Assembly: GCA_944323745.1 (NCBI GenBank)
Contig: CALUTQ010000002.1
Coordinates: forward strand, 496,001 to 560,000
Origin: Candidatus Avelusimicrobium pullarium
Lineage (GTDB): Bacteria; Elusimicrobiota; Elusimicrobia; Elusimicrobiales; Elusimicrobiaceae
Reading direction: 5' to 3'
Length of the DNA stretch: 64,000 bases
The translations under genes were made by a program, and so were the position numbers. Position 1 is the first letter of the stretch, and every line of letters starts with the position of its first letter. The notes beneath the pieces were generated by a model, which searched no databases, had not been told where the DNA came from, and saw nothing but the letters and a program-made list of their open reading frames with translations. Positions 8,590-17,802 of this stretch are shown piece after piece.

Positions 8590-8862
8590 TTATTCTTTAT
8601 CTTCCAGCACTACGCTTACCCCGCGGATACCGATGCCGCACAGAATATTGTAGGCCAGCAGAAAGAAAACGGTGTACACCAAAAACAGCAAGGTATTAAT
8701 AATGGCGGACATAATCATATTCATCAAGAAAGATAAATTAAATGACACGTCCGGGCTGAACATTCCCAAAATGCCGCTGATAAGCATAATGACAAAAACG
8801 GCAACGGGAAATACGGAAAAAATTACGTTTAAAATACCAATTTTTTTGATTTCAACTTTCAT
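8590..8862 (-). CDS. Small integral membrane protein, DUF3566-like
   Basis: Ninety residues. The ATG at 8862 has GGGAGAG five bases upstream; a TTG 12 bases earlier lies in the ribosome site itself and is rejected. It has a short KVEIKKIGI start and two hydrophobic helices (about 10-35 and 45-75) joined by a loop, then GIGIRGVSVVLEDKE. The overall layout resembles small DUF3566-type membrane proteins, but I rate this as resemblance only. It sits between the HAMP protein and the exported thioredoxin-fold gene in the same operon. Confidence 0.65.
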   Translation of the reverse strand: MKVEIKKIGILNVIFSVFPVAVFVIMLISGILGMFSPDVSFNLSFLMNMIMSAIINTLLFLVYTVFFLLAYNILCGIGIRGVSVVLEDKE

Positions 8863-8893
8863 ATTCTCTCCCAAGGGGCTTTCCCTTTATCTA

Positions 8894-10006
8894 TTATAAA
8901 GATTTTTCCGGCTCCAAAACAAGTATCATACGGTTCTTGCCGGCATCGTCGGGGAGCTGCACCGCTTTCACCGTGCATTTAACGTCTTTATTGATGACCG
9001 TTCCGCGCAGCACTTTTGTCGGGTTTTCCAAGGCTTCCCCCACCACCTGAATAATGCTTTGCTGGCGTCCGTCAAAAATGTCCAGCAAATGCACGGCACC
9101 TTTTTTCTTAATATTCATTTCAAAATTGGTGTAAAGAATATTGTTGTTTTCGTCAATCACCAAAGCACGTGCTCCGCGCGGCACCGTGACGGCCAAAATG
9201 GTTTTCCACCATTTTTGTTCTTTTTCCAAAGACATAATTTCCACATTTTCCAAGCCTTTTATGTCTTCTTTCAAACGGCCCAGCAGTGCCGTGATGGACG
9301 AGGCCACATCCCCAATTTCATCCGGCCGCGGCGTAAAGGGCAGTTCTAAACGGTTCAAAGATACAGCATCCACCCCGTCTTTTAAACTTTCCAGCGGGCG
9401 GATAATTTTGAGCAGCAGGAACAAATACAGCACCCCGCCGATGAGCAAAATCATAATAAAAGCACCTACGGCGTAACGCACCATAGACTGGCGAATCAGG
9501 GCTTTAGCCTCTTTTCTGGAAACGGTAATATTGACTACGCCGGCTACCGTATCTTTAGCCAAGAGCGGAATGGCCATATCGTAATAATTGCCGTCGTCAA
9601 ACATTATGGCTTTGGGCACACGGTCCCGAATGGCAAGCGGCACCACCGGCGTATCAAACACCACTTGATTGTTGTAATCGGAATAAGACATCATCAAAAA
9701 CTGCGTATTTTCGTGCCAGCGGATGGAGCCGTCGTCGTTTAAATACACCAGACTTTTAATTCTGTCATCGTTTCGGGTCCAGGCTTTCATTACTTCCGCC
9801 TCGCGGAAGGTGGCATCTTTACGCGGACGGGCAGACAAACTGGACACCAAAAGCGGCGCGCGGAAACGCACCATTTCCACCATTTCGTTTTGCAATTTCT
9901 TGTCAAAAACGAATTTGAACATATTGTAATAGAACAATCCGCCGATGATGGCCGCATACAGCGACACCAACACGAACCATAATGTCCACTTAGATGTCAG
10001 TTTCAT
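8894..10006 (-). CDS. Membrane sensor protein with HAMP and PAS-like domain, no kinase domain
   Basis: About 370 residues from the ATG at 10006 (GGGAGA upstream; an in-frame TTG at 10018 is part of that site). An N-terminal helix (about 5-27), a periplasmic sensor region (about 28-180), a second helix (about 181-205) and a HAMP segment (LKIIRPLESLKDGVDAVSLN) are followed by a coiled coil and a PAS-like C-terminus containing ALVIDENNNILYTNFEM. There is no HisKA, HATPase, GGDEF or methyl-accepting domain, so it cannot signal by phosphorylation alone. Its position after the TPR gene in the Tad operon suggests it senses an envelope state and acts by protein contact (inference). Confidence 0.75.
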   Translation of the reverse strand: MKLTSKWTLWFVLVSLYAAIIGGLFYYNMFKFVFDKKLQNEMVEMVRFRAPLLVSSLSARPRKDATFREAEVMKAWTRNDDRIKSLVYLNDDGSIRWHENTQFLMMSYSDYNNQVVFDTPVVPLAIRDRVPKAIMFDDGNYYDMAIPLLAKDTVAGVVNITVSRKEAKALIRQSMVRYAVGAFIMILLIGGVLYLFLLLKIIRPLESLKDGVDAVSLNRLELPFTPRPDEIGDVASSITALLGRLKEDIKGLENVEIMSLEKEQKWWKTILAVTVPRGARALVIDENNNILYTNFEMNIKKKGAVHLLDIFDGRQQSIIQVVGEALENPTKVLRGTVINKDVKCTVKAVQLPDDAGKNRMILVLEPEKSL

Positions 10007-10018
10007 ACATTCTCCCAA

Positions 10019-11404
10019 TTACCGGATACCCGTTAATTCTTCCACTTTGCGCAGACCCAAATCGGCATCGGTATTGCCCGGGTCAAGCTGCTTGGCCACG
10101 ATCCACGCCTGGCGGGCGCGTTCGTAATCGTCTTGGTTAAACGCATCCAGCCCTTCAATGTATTTCTGGCGGGAGGCTGCACTGGCTTCGGCCGATACAC
10201 GGCCCGCCGCTCCGCCGATGCCCTGCGTTACGTTATTGCTGTCCGAAAAAGTAGGCGACCCCGGCACGCCCGAGCCGATGGGGGTAAGGCTGTTGCCTTC
10301 CACCGTGACGGTCTCCACCGGTTCTTCTTCCTCCTCTATGGCTTGGGCTTCCTCTTCCGCCTGTTTTTGGGCGGCTTCGGCTGCTTTTTGAGCGGCTTCC
10401 TGTTTGCGTCTTAAAGCCTCTTCTTTGGCGTTGCGGGCCTTTTTAATCAGCCGGTCCATATGGGCGGCATCTGCCCCCCATTTTTTGGCATTGGTCCAAT
10501 AGTTGATGGCCGTATCGTATTTTTGCGCATTATACGATTTGTTCCCCGCCGTAAAATAGGTTTGGGCAATTTCTTCTTTCAGCTGGCTCATATATTTTTG
10601 CGCACGGGTATCGCCGGGTTGTATTTTGGTGATGCGTTCAAACACGGCATAAGATTCCACAAAGCGCCCTTGGTTATAATAATTCATTGCTTCTTCCATT
10701 GCTTGCTGTACCTGCTGTTTGCGCAGCAGGTTTTCCGTCTGGGCAATGCGGTTGACCAAGGCGGGATCGTCCTTGCGAATCAGCAAGGCGTTATACCAGT
10801 TGTCCAAAGCGCGCTGATAGTCCTGTTCGTCATACGCCACATTGCCGCGGCGGTTATATTCCCGGGCAATGTCGCCGTCAATGCGCTTTTTCCAGGAAAG
10901 TGCTTTGGAATTGTGCGGTTGAATGGTTAAAATTTCGTCCAGTTTTTCATTGGCTTCCACCAAGCGGCCCGAATCATACATACGGTTGGCCTCTTGGAAT
11001 TTGGCTTCAATTACCTCCGCCTCGGACGTGGTGCCGTACGCCCCCATATGGCTGGCCTGCTTGGCCAACGTTGAGGCCTGCGTAAAGTTGGGGTCAATGC
11101 TTAAAATGGTTTGTGCCATTTCCTGCGCGCGCTGATAGTCCCCGTGGCGGTAGAGCGTATAGGCGTTTTCATACACTTGGCGCAGCATATAGTTTTGGAT
11201 GCGCTGCTTTTCCAGCTGGACGGTGGACAAGTACTGCTTTTTTTCTTCCACGTCATTAAGCGTGCCCAAGGTAATTTTATTCAGGTCCAGCATCATTCCC
11301 TCTTCTTTGCCGTGCTGGCGGATCGGGTTAGGCTGCCGCAGCGGTGCGGCAACCAATGCAGAGGCTAAACTGACAGCCAAGAATGACAAAAGATATTTTT
11401 TCAT
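10019..11404 (-). CDS. Exported TPR-repeat protein (Tad operon)
   Basis: A 461-residue protein starting at the ATG at 11404, preceded by AGAGGA; a TTG five codons earlier overlaps that site. Signal peptide MKKYLLSFLAVSLASALVAA is followed by several TPR units (for example YTLYRHGDYQRAQEMAQTIL, AYDEQDYQRALDNWYNAL, YNAQKYDTAINYWTNAKKW), a Lys/Glu/Ala-rich coiled coil around 325-370, a Ser/Gly-rich linker and a final TPR-like pair with YERARQAWIVAKQLDP. TPR proteins commonly accompany Tad loci (TadD) and help secretin assembly; this could be the TadD equivalent. It is cotranscribed with tadC, with the stop-start distance close to zero. Confidence 0.8.
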   Translation of the reverse strand: MKKYLLSFLAVSLASALVAAPLRQPNPIRQHGKEEGMMLDLNKITLGTLNDVEEKKQYLSTVQLEKQRIQNYMLRQVYENAYTLYRHGDYQRAQEMAQTILSIDPNFTQASTLAKQASHMGAYGTTSEAEVIEAKFQEANRMYDSGRLVEANEKLDEILTIQPHNSKALSWKKRIDGDIAREYNRRGNVAYDEQDYQRALDNWYNALLIRKDDPALVNRIAQTENLLRKQQVQQAMEEAMNYYNQGRFVESYAVFERITKIQPGDTRAQKYMSQLKEEIAQTYFTAGNKSYNAQKYDTAINYWTNAKKWGADAAHMDRLIKKARNAKEEALRRKQEAAQKAAEAAQKQAEEEAQAIEEEEEPVETVTVEGNSLTPIGSGVPGSPTFSDSNNVTQGIGGAAGRVSAEASAASRQKYIEGLDAFNQDDYERARQAWIVAKQLDPGNTDADLGLRKVEELTGIR

Positions 11405-11415
11405 AAATTTTCCTC

Positions 11416-12303
11416 TCAAAAACTGAGCCCCTGCGAAAGCAGGCCTTTAATCATAGGCGACAATATTAAAATGAATATTGTCGGAAAAATGAAAATAAAC
11501 AAAGGGAACAGCATTTTCGTAGAAGCCTGCGCAGCCAATTTCTCAGCGCGGCTCATACGGCGGGTGCGCAAATCGGACGAAAAGTTGCGCAGCAAGTCCA
11601 CCAAGCTGGTACCCAATTCGTCGGACTGAATAATCAGCCCCACCAAAGAGCGCACTTCCTGCACATCGGTGCGGTTGGCAAAACGTTCCAATGCCTCGCG
11701 GCGGGAATAACCCAGTTTAATTTCTTTTAACGTTTTGTCCAGCTCTTCTTCCAAAATCGTTTTCTTTTTGGCAATATTGATGATTCTTTCAAAAGCGGTT
11801 AAATAGTCCAGGCCGGACTCAATAATCAAGGCGGCCAAATCTACCGTAGTGGAAAAATTGCCCAAAATTTCGGCCTGTCTTTTTTGAATGCGGCTCTTTA
11901 AAAACACATCCGGCAAATAAAACCCCACCGGCACGAAGATAATGCCCCAAATGCTTTGGAACATCAGCATCAAGGCCGCCGGCAAAAGCAGGGCGGAAAT
12001 AATTTTGTAATACAAAATATCCACCGGCTGCGGCAAATCGGGGCTGCCCAGCTGCATATGCATTTGTTCCAGCGGTTTTTCCAAATGAAACGTATTTAAA
12101 CAAAATACCGCCAGACGGTCTATCCATTTCGTTTCCGGCTGCAGACGGGCAAAGCTGGACGAAGATTTAAACCGACGGGCGGCTACGTCCACAATTTGTT
12201 CTTCTTCCCGTTTGGGAGCCAGCAAAAGAAAAACCGTTAAAAATACAGACACGGCCCCCAGCATCATCAGGAACATCAAAGAGAGAAAGAGTATTTTATT
12301 CAT
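11416..12303 (-). CDS. tadC: TadC-like inner membrane platform protein
   Basis: A 295-residue type II secretion F-domain protein. An N-terminal helix (FLSLMFLMMLGAVSVFLTVF), a cytoplasmic stretch, a pair of helices near 95-135, the F domain (about 160-285) with ALIIESGLDYLTAFERI and LGTSLVDLLRNFSSDLRTRR, and a C-terminal helix near FIFPTIFILILSP. TadB and TadC form the membrane platform that couples the TadA ATPase to pilin extraction. It directly follows the TadB gene (five bases apart), the usual TadA-TadB-TadC order. Confidence 0.9.
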   Translation of the reverse strand: MNKILFLSLMFLMMLGAVSVFLTVFLLLAPKREEEQIVDVAARRFKSSSSFARLQPETKWIDRLAVFCLNTFHLEKPLEQMHMQLGSPDLPQPVDILYYKIISALLLPAALMLMFQSIWGIIFVPVGFYLPDVFLKSRIQKRQAEILGNFSTTVDLAALIIESGLDYLTAFERIINIAKKKTILEEELDKTLKEIKLGYSRREALERFANRTDVQEVRSLVGLIIQSDELGTSLVDLLRNFSSDLRTRRMSRAEKLAAQASTKMLFPLFIFIFPTIFILILSPMIKGLLSQGLSF

Positions 12304-12307
12304 ACCG

Positions 12308-13930
12308 TCACACCTTCACTTCGCCCAGTTTTTGGATCAGTTTCATACCGATCATAATCCAGATAAAGCAGCCGAACAATACAAACAAACCGATCGGCGT
12401 GGTATAAAAAGAAATCATCTCATCGGGGCGGAACATAAACATTACGCCCAACATAATCACCGGCATAATACCGACCACGATGGCCTGTATTTTCTGCTGT
12501 GCGGTCATAGCGTCCAGTTTTTCTTCCAGCTTGCTTTCTTCGCGAATGTTTTCCACCAGACGGGCAAAAATGACCGTCAAGTTACCGCCCACCTGACGCT
12601 GAATAATGATGGCTTTAATCGTGTACGAAAGCATACGGCTTTCCACGCGGTCGTCCAAGCCTTCCAGCGCTTTTTCAAAGGGGGTGCCCAGACGGTAGTT
12701 TTTAATTACCAGTCCGAATTCGTCCGCAATAGGCGGCTGCATATCGTGGGACACTAATTCAAACCCTTGCACGATATCCATACCCGAACGCAACGAGTTG
12801 GAAAGCAAAATCAGCGAGTCCATCAGCTGGGCATTAATTTTGCGCCCGCGGCTTTTTTTCAGTTTATCCAACACAATAGGCGGAATGCGTATGCCCAAGG
12901 CGGCGCCCATTGCCATAAACAGGAAGAAAACAAACACGCCGCTAAAGCCGCCTACGGAAATGCCCATCATTAAACCGAATATGCCAAATACGCCCACTGT
13001 GCCGAAAACGATGTAGCGCACGTCAATGGTCAAAAACTGGCGGTTAAAATCTTCAGCCCAAGCCACACTTTTTTCGCGGTAGCGGTCCCACGCATCCAGC
13101 AATTGCTCTTTTTTGTTTTCCAACAACAAAAACACGGCATAGGCCACACAAACGCCGCCAAAAATAAGCAACAATGCATTAAACAACCGTTCCCCTTCCG
13201 TAACCTGAAAAATTTTAGGATCAGGCGGGTTCATCGGAATAGGGACGGAGCGGAACTCGCTCCACAGCAAGTTGGCCATTGTTACCACGGCCATCACGGA
13301 ACGACGGTATTTGTCTTCTTTTTCCGAAGCCGGACTGGTAAAAGATTCAATCGTGCTGTAAAACTCGCGGTTCATAAACTCAAGCGTTGCCAGCATAGCG
13401 CGCGCGCGGCCCTGCATACTGTCTTTCATTACGTAAATGTCGCGTCCGCGCACCAAATCTTTATTCAAACGGTCCAAGTTAGCCACCAAATTAATGCGGT
13501 TGCCCACATACCCGCGGGAAAGCTGTTCCAGCACAATGGGTTTGGTGGGGTCCAGTGCGTCATTGGCTCGGGCCAAAAAAGCATACACGTTGGCAAACGT
13601 GCGGTACCACAAGGTAGCTTCGCTTAGGGTGCCTTCCCCCTGAATATAGACCACCTTGGTGGCTTCCATTCGTTTGAGTTCTTCTTCAAACCAGCTGGGC
13701 ATATTAATTACTTTGCCTTTTAAAGATGCACCGCAAGACGACGGATACTCATATTTTTTCTGTTCAGAGGGCTTATTTACGTCAAAATAATTGCCCAGCA
13801 CCATCATTTTGAACATAGCGCATTCTATTTTTTGTTTATCCCTTTGGTCCAATGCACGCGCAGAAGCCGACTGCGGAGCAGCCGTAACCAAAAGCAACAA
13901 CAAAGAAGTCAGCAACGTAATTTTTCTCAT
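12308..13930 (-). CDS. tadB: TadB-like platform protein with extra exported N-terminal domain
   Basis: A 540-residue protein. The C-terminal half is a standard type II secretion F domain (about 360-490) with DSLILLSNSLRSGMDIVQGF and QRQVGGNLTVIFARLVENIR, flanked by membrane helices including LFVLFGCFIWIMIGMKLI at the end. Unlike usual TadB proteins of about 300 residues, it begins with a signal-like segment and a domain of roughly 200 residues before the first internal helix (around 230-250), containing a Cys pair and no recognised fold. That domain should lie in the periplasm. The gene is 13 bases after the fused tadZ-tadA gene. Confidence 0.85.
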   Translation of the reverse strand: MRKITLLTSLLLLLVTAAPQSASARALDQRDKQKIECAMFKMMVLGNYFDVNKPSEQKKYEYPSSCGASLKGKVINMPSWFEEELKRMEATKVVYIQGEGTLSEATLWYRTFANVYAFLARANDALDPTKPIVLEQLSRGYVGNRINLVANLDRLNKDLVRGRDIYVMKDSMQGRARAMLATLEFMNREFYSTIESFTSPASEKEDKYRRSVMAVVTMANLLWSEFRSVPIPMNPPDPKIFQVTEGERLFNALLLIFGGVCVAYAVFLLLENKKEQLLDAWDRYREKSVAWAEDFNRQFLTIDVRYIVFGTVGVFGIFGLMMGISVGGFSGVFVFFLFMAMGAALGIRIPPIVLDKLKKSRGRKINAQLMDSLILLSNSLRSGMDIVQGFELVSHDMQPPIADEFGLVIKNYRLGTPFEKALEGLDDRVESRMLSYTIKAIIIQRQVGGNLTVIFARLVENIREESKLEEKLDAMTAQQKIQAIVVGIMPVIMLGVMFMFRPDEMISFYTTPIGLFVLFGCFIWIMIGMKLIQKLGEVKV

Positions 13931-13943
13931 AGTTTACACCGTT

Positions 13944-16226
13944 TTACTGCGGTTTAGCCGGCGGCTGAGGCGCCTGCGGCAGGGAAGAAAGCACCGGCTC
14001 GCCGTTTTCATCCAACTTAACGGCCCCCTTGGTAAACACGCTTTCATCCACAGGCACGCCTTTTGCCTTAAAATCGTGGAAAAAGGTGGGCAGATTGCCC
14101 GTCGGGGCAAAAATACCCTGCACTTTTCCGTTCTCATCCACGCCCGTTTGCACATAGCGGAACAAATCGGTTGATTGAATTTGACCGTCTTTCTGACCGT
14201 GCATTTCCGTAATATAAGTTACTTTTCTGGACCCGTCGGAAAAACGGGACAGCTGCACAATCATATTCACGGCAGAAGAAATCATTTCACGAATGGCAAA
14301 AATGGGCAAGTCCCCGCTGGCCTGCATACACATAGCTTCCAAGCGGGACAGACCGTCACGCGGGGTATTGGCGTGAATAGTGGTCAAAGACCCTTCGTGA
14401 CCGGTGTTCATAGCCTGCAACATATCCAACGCTTCCGCGCCGCGGCATTCCCCTACTACAATGCGGTCCGGACGCATACGCAAGCAGTTTTTTACCAAGT
14501 CCTGAATGGTAATTTGCCCTTTGCCTTCCACGTTGGGCGGACGGCTTTCCAAAGACACCCAGTGCGGCTGCTGCAGCCGAAGTTCGGCCGTATCTTCCAC
14601 CGTAATAATACGTTCGTCGTTGGCAATATAGCCGGACAAAGCGTTTAAAAAGGTTGTTTTACCGGTACCGGTACCGCCGCAGACAATAATGTTTTTGCGG
14701 ATACGCACGCATTTTTCCAAAAATTCCATACATTCGGGGCTGATTGTTCCGAAGCGGAAATAATCGGCCGGCCCAAAAGGCTTTTGGGAGAAACGGCGAA
14801 TAGTCAGCGTCGGGCCGGACACGGCCAACGGCGCAATAATGGCGTTTACACGGGAACCGTCTTTCAAACGGGCGTCCACCAGCGGTACAGATTCGTCAAT
14901 ACGACGCCCCAACGGGGACACGATACGTTTAATGACCTGCACCACTTGCTCATTATTTCTAAATTTGTATTTCGTCAGGGTCAATTTACCTTTTTGTTCA
15001 ATAAAAATCTTATCAAAGGCATTGACCATAATTTCTGTTACGCTGGGGTCTCTCATCAACGTTTCCAAAGGCCCCAAACCCAAAATTTCGTCCAACAGTT
15101 CCGAGGCAAAGCGCGTGCGCTGGTCGCGGGAGAACTGCAGGTTGGGCTGCTTTTGCAAAATGTCGTCCACAATAGCGGCCACACGTTTGCGGGTTTGGGC
15201 GCTGGCGGCGCTTTCGTCGCTGATGACAATACGCTCAATTTCCAATGTGCGAACCACGTCTTTGTGTACTTTTTGCTTTAAATCATCCCAGAAAGAAAGC
15301 TTCGTTCTTCCGGCTTCGCCTTCTTCTTCCACCGCCACGTGGCTTTCGGCCGCGGGGCCTGCCGCGCCGGCGCCCACGATGGGGTTCCAAATTTCTTTGG
15401 CCGCCTGCGTAAATTCTTCATCCGTTACAGAAGCAGTCCAGTCTTTCGGGGCGGGGGCCAAGTCCCGTATTTTGGCCAATACCAAACGAAGTCCTTTTAT
15501 CCATTCCGACTGCGGATTGCGGATAATTTCCACCTCTCTGCGGTTGGAAGAAGCCATAATTTCTTCGTCCCACGGCAAAAATACGTCAATATCGCGGCCC
15601 AAAGAATTGTAAAAGCGTTCCACTTCTTCATACGGAATGGAGCCCGGCATATCATATTGGTTGCAAATCACGCTTACGCGTTCCATCGGGTAGCGCTGCT
15701 CTTTATAATCGTTAAAGAGCTGTACCGTAGAGTTTAAATGCGTACGGGTGGCGTTGGACACCCAAAAAATCTTATCGGCGATATCAAACGAAAACGCCTG
15801 CATCGGGAAAGAGGAGTCTACATCCAAAAAGATATCAAACGTCTGCGACAGGCGCGACAAAATGGGAATTAAAATTTTAGGGCTGATGGAAGCCACTTGC
15901 GCACGGGTATTGCCCAAAGGCAGCACGCCTACGCCCCACTGAGACATAGACACCTTCCCGCGCAAAAGCCCCCCCACCACGGCAATATTGGCATTACCCA
16001 GCGTGCGCAAAATATCGGCCACGCTGACGGGTTTTTTAATATCCAGATAAAAACTGTGTTCCTGACGCGCAAGCGGATCAAGCGGCACAATAAGCACAGG
16101 CCGTTTTTGGATACCGGCCCAGCCCAAAGCCAAGTTCAAAGTAAGCGTCGTTTTGCCGGCGCCTTCTTTGGGGCTGTTGAGGGCGATGATTTTCGCTTCG
16201 CTTTTCTGGGGTTCAATTTCTGGCAT
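13944..16226 (-). CDS. tadA: Fused TadZ/CpaE-TadA/CpaF pilus assembly ATPase
   Basis: A 760-residue fusion. The first ~240 residues are a ParA/MinD-like TadZ (CpaE) domain with a Walker A variant SPKEGAGKTTLTLNLAL and FLDVDSSFPM; this family places Tad machines at cell sites. A linker and acidic stretch (VAVEEEGEAG) lead to a complete TadA/CpaF secretion ATPase from about 310, with Walker A CGGTGTGKTTFLNAL (about 511-525), the Asp box VEDTAEL, Walker B RMRPDRIVVGECRG and the His box TTIHANTPRDG. TadA powers Flp pilin secretion. In most known loci these are two genes. A Pro/Gln-rich tail (SSLPQAPQPPAKPQ) ends the protein. The start at 16226 has only a weak ribosome site. Confidence 0.92.
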   Translation of the reverse strand: MPEIEPQKSEAKIIALNSPKEGAGKTTLTLNLALGWAGIQKRPVLIVPLDPLARQEHSFYLDIKKPVSVADILRTLGNANIAVVGGLLRGKVSMSQWGVGVLPLGNTRAQVASISPKILIPILSRLSQTFDIFLDVDSSFPMQAFSFDIADKIFWVSNATRTHLNSTVQLFNDYKEQRYPMERVSVICNQYDMPGSIPYEEVERFYNSLGRDIDVFLPWDEEIMASSNRREVEIIRNPQSEWIKGLRLVLAKIRDLAPAPKDWTASVTDEEFTQAAKEIWNPIVGAGAAGPAAESHVAVEEEGEAGRTKLSFWDDLKQKVHKDVVRTLEIERIVISDESAASAQTRKRVAAIVDDILQKQPNLQFSRDQRTRFASELLDEILGLGPLETLMRDPSVTEIMVNAFDKIFIEQKGKLTLTKYKFRNNEQVVQVIKRIVSPLGRRIDESVPLVDARLKDGSRVNAIIAPLAVSGPTLTIRRFSQKPFGPADYFRFGTISPECMEFLEKCVRIRKNIIVCGGTGTGKTTFLNALSGYIANDERIITVEDTAELRLQQPHWVSLESRPPNVEGKGQITIQDLVKNCLRMRPDRIVVGECRGAEALDMLQAMNTGHEGSLTTIHANTPRDGLSRLEAMCMQASGDLPIFAIREMISSAVNMIVQLSRFSDGSRKVTYITEMHGQKDGQIQSTDLFRYVQTGVDENGKVQGIFAPTGNLPTFFHDFKAKGVPVDESVFTKGAVKLDENGEPVLSSLPQAPQPPAKPQ

Positions 16227-16235
16227 AGTTTTGTA

Positions 16236-16970
16236 TTATTCCACCACTTCTACCGTAATAAACAGGAAGAGCGAGCGCTGTTCTTCCGTCACGTCTTTAT
16301 ATTTAAACAAAAGACCGATCAGCGGAATGCGGCCCAAGAAAGGCACGCGCGTTTCGCTTACGTTGCGGGAGCTGCTTTTTAAACCGCCGATGACCAGCGT
16401 CTCGCCGCTGTTAAGCTCCACGTGGGTTTCCACTTCGCGGTTATTGAAAGACGGTGCCGTAGAGGTACCCACGGAAACCGTGCGGGAATAGTCCACGGAA
16501 GACACGGACAATTGCACCTGCAAGTCAATAATATTGCCTCTTTCCGGAATGATGGTGGGCAATACGTTGAGCAAAATACCGTAATCTTCCAGCTGCGAAC
16601 CCACGCCCTGATTGTTCACCACCGGTATAGGCACTTTACCGCCGACGGTAATCTTGGCGCTGTTGCCGGAGCTGGTCACAATTTTAGGGTTAGACAAAAC
16701 CTGTGCGCGGCCTTCCGTTTCCGACAAACGCAAACGCGTAATAACGGCCGTTTTACGTTCAAACTCACCCAAAGACAAAATCCCGGGGATATTGGCTTCT
16801 TCAAAGTCAAATATTTGGTTCCATTCGAAGCCTTTGGCGGAAGTCATAGAGCCGCTAATTTCCACCACGTCGGCGCTTACCGCCACCAAACGCGTTTTTT
16901 TGGCAAACGCGGCCGGTGCGGCCAAAGCCAGCAACAGTACACACAATGTTATTTTTGAAGTAAATTTCAT
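16236..16970 (-). CDS. cpaC: Minimal CpaC/RcpA-type secretin
   Basis: About 244 residues from the ATG at 16970; an ATG at 16982 directly abuts the AGGA element, so the later one is preferred. After a signal peptide (KITLCVLLLALAAPAAFA) the protein is essentially only the secretin C-domain: VLSNPKIVTSSGNSAKITVG, GILLNVLPTI, and LNSGETLVIGGLKSSSRNVSETRVPFLGRIP. The N0/N1 and BON modules normal in CpaC, usually 400-500 residues in total, are absent. It should form the outer membrane channel for the Flp pilus, perhaps with help from the TPR protein. It lies between cpaB and the fused tadZ-tadA. Confidence 0.85.
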   Translation of the reverse strand: MKFTSKITLCVLLLALAAPAAFAKKTRLVAVSADVVEISGSMTSAKGFEWNQIFDFEEANIPGILSLGEFERKTAVITRLRLSETEGRAQVLSNPKIVTSSGNSAKITVGGKVPIPVVNNQGVGSQLEDYGILLNVLPTIIPERGNIIDLQVQLSVSSVDYSRTVSVGTSTAPSFNNREVETHVELNSGETLVIGGLKSSSRNVSETRVPFLGRIPLIGLLFKYKDVTEEQRSLFLFITVEVVE

Positions 16971-16988
16971 ACGTTTTGTCATTCCTGT

Positions 16989-17747
16989 TTATTGAAATAA
17001 TTTGTCAAATGTGGCAATTTCCATTACGTAGTTGGTCACATCACCCTGAGAACGCAAGATGACGGAAATTTCGCCGCCGTCCTGATTCTGGGCCAAGGCC
17101 AAATACTGGGCATCGGTGGGCGTTAAGGCCAAGCTCAACGCGCCCGTATCCGTATAGGCGTTGGCGTCTTCTTCTTGGTTACGCATTGCAGCCGCCGTTT
17201 TGGCGTCCAAACCTTGTCCTAAATCGGAGCCCACACCCAGCACCTTGACGTTTTGCAAAAGCGTGATGGTCACTTTCTGGCGGGAGCCGTTTTTCATAAT
17301 GGCTTCAAAAGTAAGCAGAATGTCAATGTTGTCATCGGGTTTAATCATACTGGCAATATTGGTAGGCACCGTGATGACGTAGCCTCTCATCTGCACCGGG
17401 ATTTTGCTGGAAAGGCCTGCCTCGGGAGAAAGCGAGGTGACGGCATATTTGGAAATTTGGTTTCCTTTAGGAATTTGAACGCGTGCGATGGCATTGTCAA
17501 TTTTGGCAAAGTCGGCATCGGTCGTCCACGTAAAAGCGTCCTTTTGCACATACGCGGCAGGCACTTGGATGCGTTTTAAGTAATCGCGTTTGATTACTTC
17601 GCGCTCCTTAATGTCGCGCACGGGCACCAGCACCGTTTTCATATTCTGAGAAGCATTGAGCTTTTTCTGCCCGTTATTTAAGATTATCACATACACAAGC
17701 GTTGCCAATATGGCCAACACTAACGGAAGCATCATTCCTTTTTTCAT
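16989..17747 (-). CDS. cpaB: CpaB/RcpC pilus assembly protein
   Basis: A 252-residue CpaB family protein: N-terminal anchor (MLPLVLAILATLVYVIIL), an SAF-like domain with VLVPVRDIKEREVIKRDYL and VQIPKGNQISKYAV, and a RcpC domain with GYVITVPTNIASMIKPDDNIDILL style sequence (about 115-155). CpaB links the inner membrane platform to the secretin and may bind peptidoglycan. AAGGAG precedes its ATG by six bases. It is upstream of the secretin, as in Caulobacter-type cpa clusters. Confidence 0.92.
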   Translation of the reverse strand: MKKGMMLPLVLAILATLVYVIILNNGQKKLNASQNMKTVLVPVRDIKEREVIKRDYLKRIQVPAAYVQKDAFTWTTDADFAKIDNAIARVQIPKGNQISKYAVTSLSPEAGLSSKIPVQMRGYVITVPTNIASMIKPDDNIDILLTFEAIMKNGSRQKVTITLLQNVKVLGVGSDLGQGLDAKTAAAMRNQEEDANAYTDTGALSLALTPTDAQYLALAQNQDGGEISVILRSQGDVTNYVMEIATFDKLFQ

Positions 17748-17802
17748 TTTTTCTCCTTAACGTAATTCCCGGTAAAATAAAACCAAATCTTTTAACCGCT
17801 CC

